The notes beneath the pieces are model-generated. The model was not told the origin of the DNA. It worked only from the letters and a program-made list of their open reading frames with translations, and ran no database searches. Source: Azotimanducus chitobiosivorans (GTDB lineage: Bacteria; Pseudomonadota; Gammaproteobacteria; Pseudomonadales; Azotimanducaceae). From it: DNA of 64,000 nucleotides. Location of the stretch: assembly GCA_965200235.1 (NCBI GenBank), contig OZ241339.1, forward strand, positions 3,038,001 to 3,102,000, written 5' to 3'. Within the stretch, counting starts at the first letter, position 1, and each line of letters opens with the position of its first letter. The position numbers were made by a program, and so were the translations under genes. This document shows, one piece after another, positions 62,701 to 64,000 of the stretch.

Positions 62701-63215
62701 ACGAGAACTGGGATGTCCAAGTCGCAAAAGGTGGAATTGCTATAGCTTGCGATGGAGGATGATTTTGCGTTGTGGTCGTCACCTGCCACCACGAGCATGC
62801 CGCCGTTCGGCGAGGTGCCCGCTTGATTGGCGTGGCGCAGAGCGTCACCGGCGCGGTCGAGGCCTGGCGCCTTGCCGTACCACATGCCGAACACGCCATC
62901 GACTTCTGCGCCGGGGTAGAGTCCGATTTGTTGCGATCCGGAAATCGCCGTCGCCGCCAATTCTTCGTTGATCGCCGGATGAAACTTCACGTGATGCGCG
63001 TCTGTCAGCGCTCGATTGGCAAGAAATTCCTTGTCGAGACCGGCAAGCGGCGAGCCGGGATAGCCGGACACATAGCCCGCAGTATTGAGGCCCCGTGCAC
63101 GGTCGTTCCGCGATTGCTCAATTGTCAAGCGCACCAACGCCTGCGTGCCGCTCAAGAAAAGGCCGCCGTGGGTGAGCGTGTAGCGGTGGTCGAGCGAAAA
63201 GTCCTTGAGTTGCAT
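59790..63215 (-). CDS. Indolepyruvate:ferredoxin oxidoreductase, fused IorA-IorB type
   Basis: A protein of about 1141 residues. I start it at ATG 63215 (MQLKDFSLDHRY) because AAGGA precedes it by 6 bases; the frame opens 13 codons earlier. It has a ThDP-dependent N-terminal half (LSGTQALVRL, YPGSPLAGLD, and DGTYRHSG with the ThDP-binding region ITYNLLYNHVVAMTGGQPV), a ferredoxin-type domain with CEGCGDC and SSC, CNIDLTCVRGFCPSF, and a gamma-type C-terminal half with VGGAGTSTISAI. It oxidatively decarboxylates aryl- or branched-chain 2-oxoacids to acyl-CoA. It is divergent from an Lrp gene that likely controls it. Confidence 0.92.
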   Translation of the reverse strand: MQLKDFSLDHRYTLTHGGLFLSGTQALVRLTIEQSRNDRARGLNTAGYVSGYPGSPLAGLDKEFLANRALTDAHHVKFHPAINEELAATAISGSQQIGLYPGAEVDGVFGMWYGKAPGLDRAGDALRHANQAGTSPNGGMLVVAGDDHNAKSSSIASYSNSTFCDLDIPVLVPASVVDVIDFGLYGWALSRYSGLLVGLLTCADNMDSAMTVVRPQAPPDFSMQERNFDVHIRKNDRFFPKDVRIAEEKFPAMRGFIEQHPIDRIFGQSDAARTGIIAYGRAYSLLREALARLGFRDESDLDAAGLRLLKVGMVWPLDAKTLSRFAEGIERILVVEEGRPFLEHSVKSALYGQSSARITAKFDESGVRQFRDYGEFTNTHVFQAVARFLGRHTASPADQPDMTQLASTGRLPLYCAGCPHNQSTRVPEGSRILAGIGCHSMAIWLDRDTDHYCQMGGEGAMWMGQAPFTKENHVFANLGDGTYRHSGILAVRAAVASGVNITYNLLYNHVVAMTGGQPVEDELSINSIVRGLEAEGVKKIIVVSNDPQRTRTQGYDGLVRHRDELRATQTELRDTEGCTVLLYDQSCATELRRKRKRGLAEAPTSRAFINQDVCEGCGDCSAQSSCVAIEPVETELGSKSHIHQSNCNIDLTCVRGFCPSFVMVEGAELRKQAKSELSLEALIAETPTPTIRDADDADFECNIALAGVGGAGTSTISAILGVAGHIDGLTVKTFDLTGLAQKGGAVTAHVRLSRRTYSESSAQIPEGGADLLIGVDLITATSINMLTLASAERTHAFINTNIENTIEFVLGRQTPGSGKRMKSALDKTCRSVRRVAATKLTATFLGDAQMTNMLMLGFAWQSGEIPIRREALHRAIELNGVRVKDNIAAFEYGRVANFDGQKLLPELSEMDTVKTFEERMRFLRDSLTAYQDAAYADRHQGMVERVRSATSHLCAEDREALMRAVADSYHKLLTYKDEFEVARLYSKADFRASLDKEFSSYAKLKVMMAPPFLPGTDSSTGRPKKRVFGPWVFPLFKMLAKLKWLRKTPFNPFARTADRRLERELISEYESTVDTICAEVQPECVELALAIARLPEEVRGFGPVKRASAQRYREQRTALLKRFLDGENDAPGDAVIHREAA

Positions 63216-63343
63216 GACCAGTCCTTGAAATATGCCGTGCGCTGCGTCGTGCAAATGCTAGTGTAACTTCGATAGGACGGTAGCGCTTTCTTTGCGTCTC
63301 ATTCGCATATAAGTGATAATTTGTCCTTCTTATTACGTTAGAT

Positions 63344-63829
63344 ATGAGATTTACTTGCGTGACACTCTCCACTATCGATAAACGTCTCCTCAACGAGGTG
63401 CAAAAGGACAGCACGCTCACCATGCTTGAGCTTGGCAGTCGCGTTGGTCTTTCGCACACGCCCTGCTGGCGAAGAGTCAAACGCCTTGAAGAGCAAGGCT
63501 ACGTTACGCGCTATGTCGCCTTGCTCGACCCCGAGCGCATCGAACGCTCGGTCAATGTGCTGGTCAACGTCACGCTGCGTCGCCATCAGGAGAACGCCAT
63601 GCTTCGCTTTGAGGAAGCTGTGCAGGAAGTTCCAGAAATCGTCGAGTGCTATGTGGTCTCAGGCGGCACCGACTATCTTTTGCGAGTGGTCGCCAAGGAT
63701 GTGGCCGCCTATGAGGACATCGTCAAGCACACGCTCGTGCATTTGCCGGAGGTCGGCAACCTGAATTCGACCATTGCGCTGCGGCAAGTCAAATACACAA
63801 CGGCCTATCCGCTTGAGTCAGCGGGGTAG
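63344..63829 (+). CDS. Lrp/AsnC-family transcriptional regulator
   Basis: A 161-residue regulator. Residues 8-55 are the winged helix-turn-helix (LLNEVQKDSTLTMLELGSRV, then LSHTPCWRRVKRLEEQG), and the rest is the RAM ligand domain with VSGGTDYLLRVVAKD. It lies back to back with the indolepyruvate oxidoreductase, so control of that enzyme in response to an amino acid is likely. Autoregulation is common in the family. Confidence 0.9.
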   Translation: MRFTCVTLSTIDKRLLNEVQKDSTLTMLELGSRVGLSHTPCWRRVKRLEEQGYVTRYVALLDPERIERSVNVLVNVTLRRHQENAMLRFEEAVQEVPEIVECYVVSGGTDYLLRVVAKDVAAYEDIVKHTLVHLPEVGNLNSTIALRQVKYTTAYPLESAG

Positions 63830-63888
63830 TTTGATGTATAAAGCGCGACTCGTTCAGTCCGCGCTCGCGATTCGAAGCGCGCATCCAC

Positions 63889-64000
63889 ATGTCTCAAGTC
63901 TGTCAAGTTACCGGCAAGCGCCCGATGGTGGGCAACAATGTCTCCCATGCGCAAAACAAGACGCGGCGCAGGTTCTTGCCGAATCTTCACGAACATCGGT
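63889..64000 (+). CDS. rpmB: Ribosomal protein L28, 3' end cut by the window
   Basis: The 112 visible bases encode MSQVCQVTGKRPMVGNNVSH and continue through QNKTRRRFLPNLHEHR, which is the start of L28. The frame is open to the window end, about half of the gene. It lies 59 bases after lrp on the same strand. L28 is a 50S subunit component; the gene usually pairs with rpmG, which would be just outside. Confidence 0.93.
   Translation, partial: MSQVCQVTGKRPMVGNNVSHAQNKTRRRFLPNLHEHR

Noticed and set aside
1..64000. CRISPR array or cas genes.
   Set aside because: No regularly spaced short repeats and no Cas-like proteins were seen.

Overview
The window looks like a chromosomal segment of a gammaproteobacterium, probably a GC-rich aquatic or host-associated one. 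The basis is a homodimeric-type pyruvate dehydrogenase (aceE/aceF), a peptidoglycan-recycling pair (AmpG-like permease and AmpD), groESL behind a perfect CIRCE operator, nadC, rdgB, hemW, a DsbD-type reductase, a fused indolepyruvate:ferredoxin oxidoreductase, rpmB, and several TonB-dependent receptors. The assignment is inferred from gene content; no ribosomal RNA is present.

Layout. 1-6.1 kb: the end of a DUF3604 gene and two tandem paralogous TonB-dependent receptors. 6.2-16.1 kb: a mobile, decaying zone with two copies of a DUF3782 nuclease-like cassette (one intact, one broken), IS30 tail remnants, a ~171 bp MITE whose empty site can be read from the other cassette copy, an intact IS30 element, an AbiEii-like nucleotidyltransferase with a small partner, and a TetR / FtsX-permease / AttH operon. 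16.3-20.6 kb: a restriction-modification locus (HTH-endonuclease fusion, DUF2806 protein, methyltransferase fused to a specificity-like domain). 20.7-22.3 kb: a chimeric pseudogene region made of a receptor fragment and a frameshifted serine hydrolase. 22.3-24.4 kb: groESL. 24.5-29.0 kb: a small island with an overlapping DUF262 / AAA ATPase / unknown operon, bounded by a 34 bp direct repeat that is the 3' end of the adjacent ampG-like gene. 29-31.6 kb: the AmpG / TVP38 / glutaredoxin operon. 31.7-33.6 kb: a small secreted protein, an internally deleted ATPase and a PIN-type toxin-antitoxin pair. 33.6-39.0 kb: ampD-aceE-aceF and divergent nadC. 39.06-42.2 kb: tRNA-Ser(CGA), a small unknown gene, then a structured leader, a coupled 54-codon ORF and a ClpP-like protease fused to a VirD4/TraG-type coupling ATPase. 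42.9-47.0 kb: an envelope cluster of two lipoproteins, one glycine-rich, and a membrane-anchored helical protein. 47.0-47.9 kb: an IS5-type MITE and palindromic repeats. 48-64 kb: mostly ordinary metabolism (sulfotransferase, VOC, SDR, hemW, rdgB, dsbD, M16 protease, APC permease, IOR, Lrp, rpmB).

The strongest candidates for something undescribed are the ClpP-coupling ATPase fusion with its RNA leader (39.65-42.24 kb) and the DUF262/AAA/unknown operon on the att-like island (24.5-29.0 kb). Both are single-operon systems without other recognisable conjugation or phage genes nearby. No CRISPR array or rRNA was seen.
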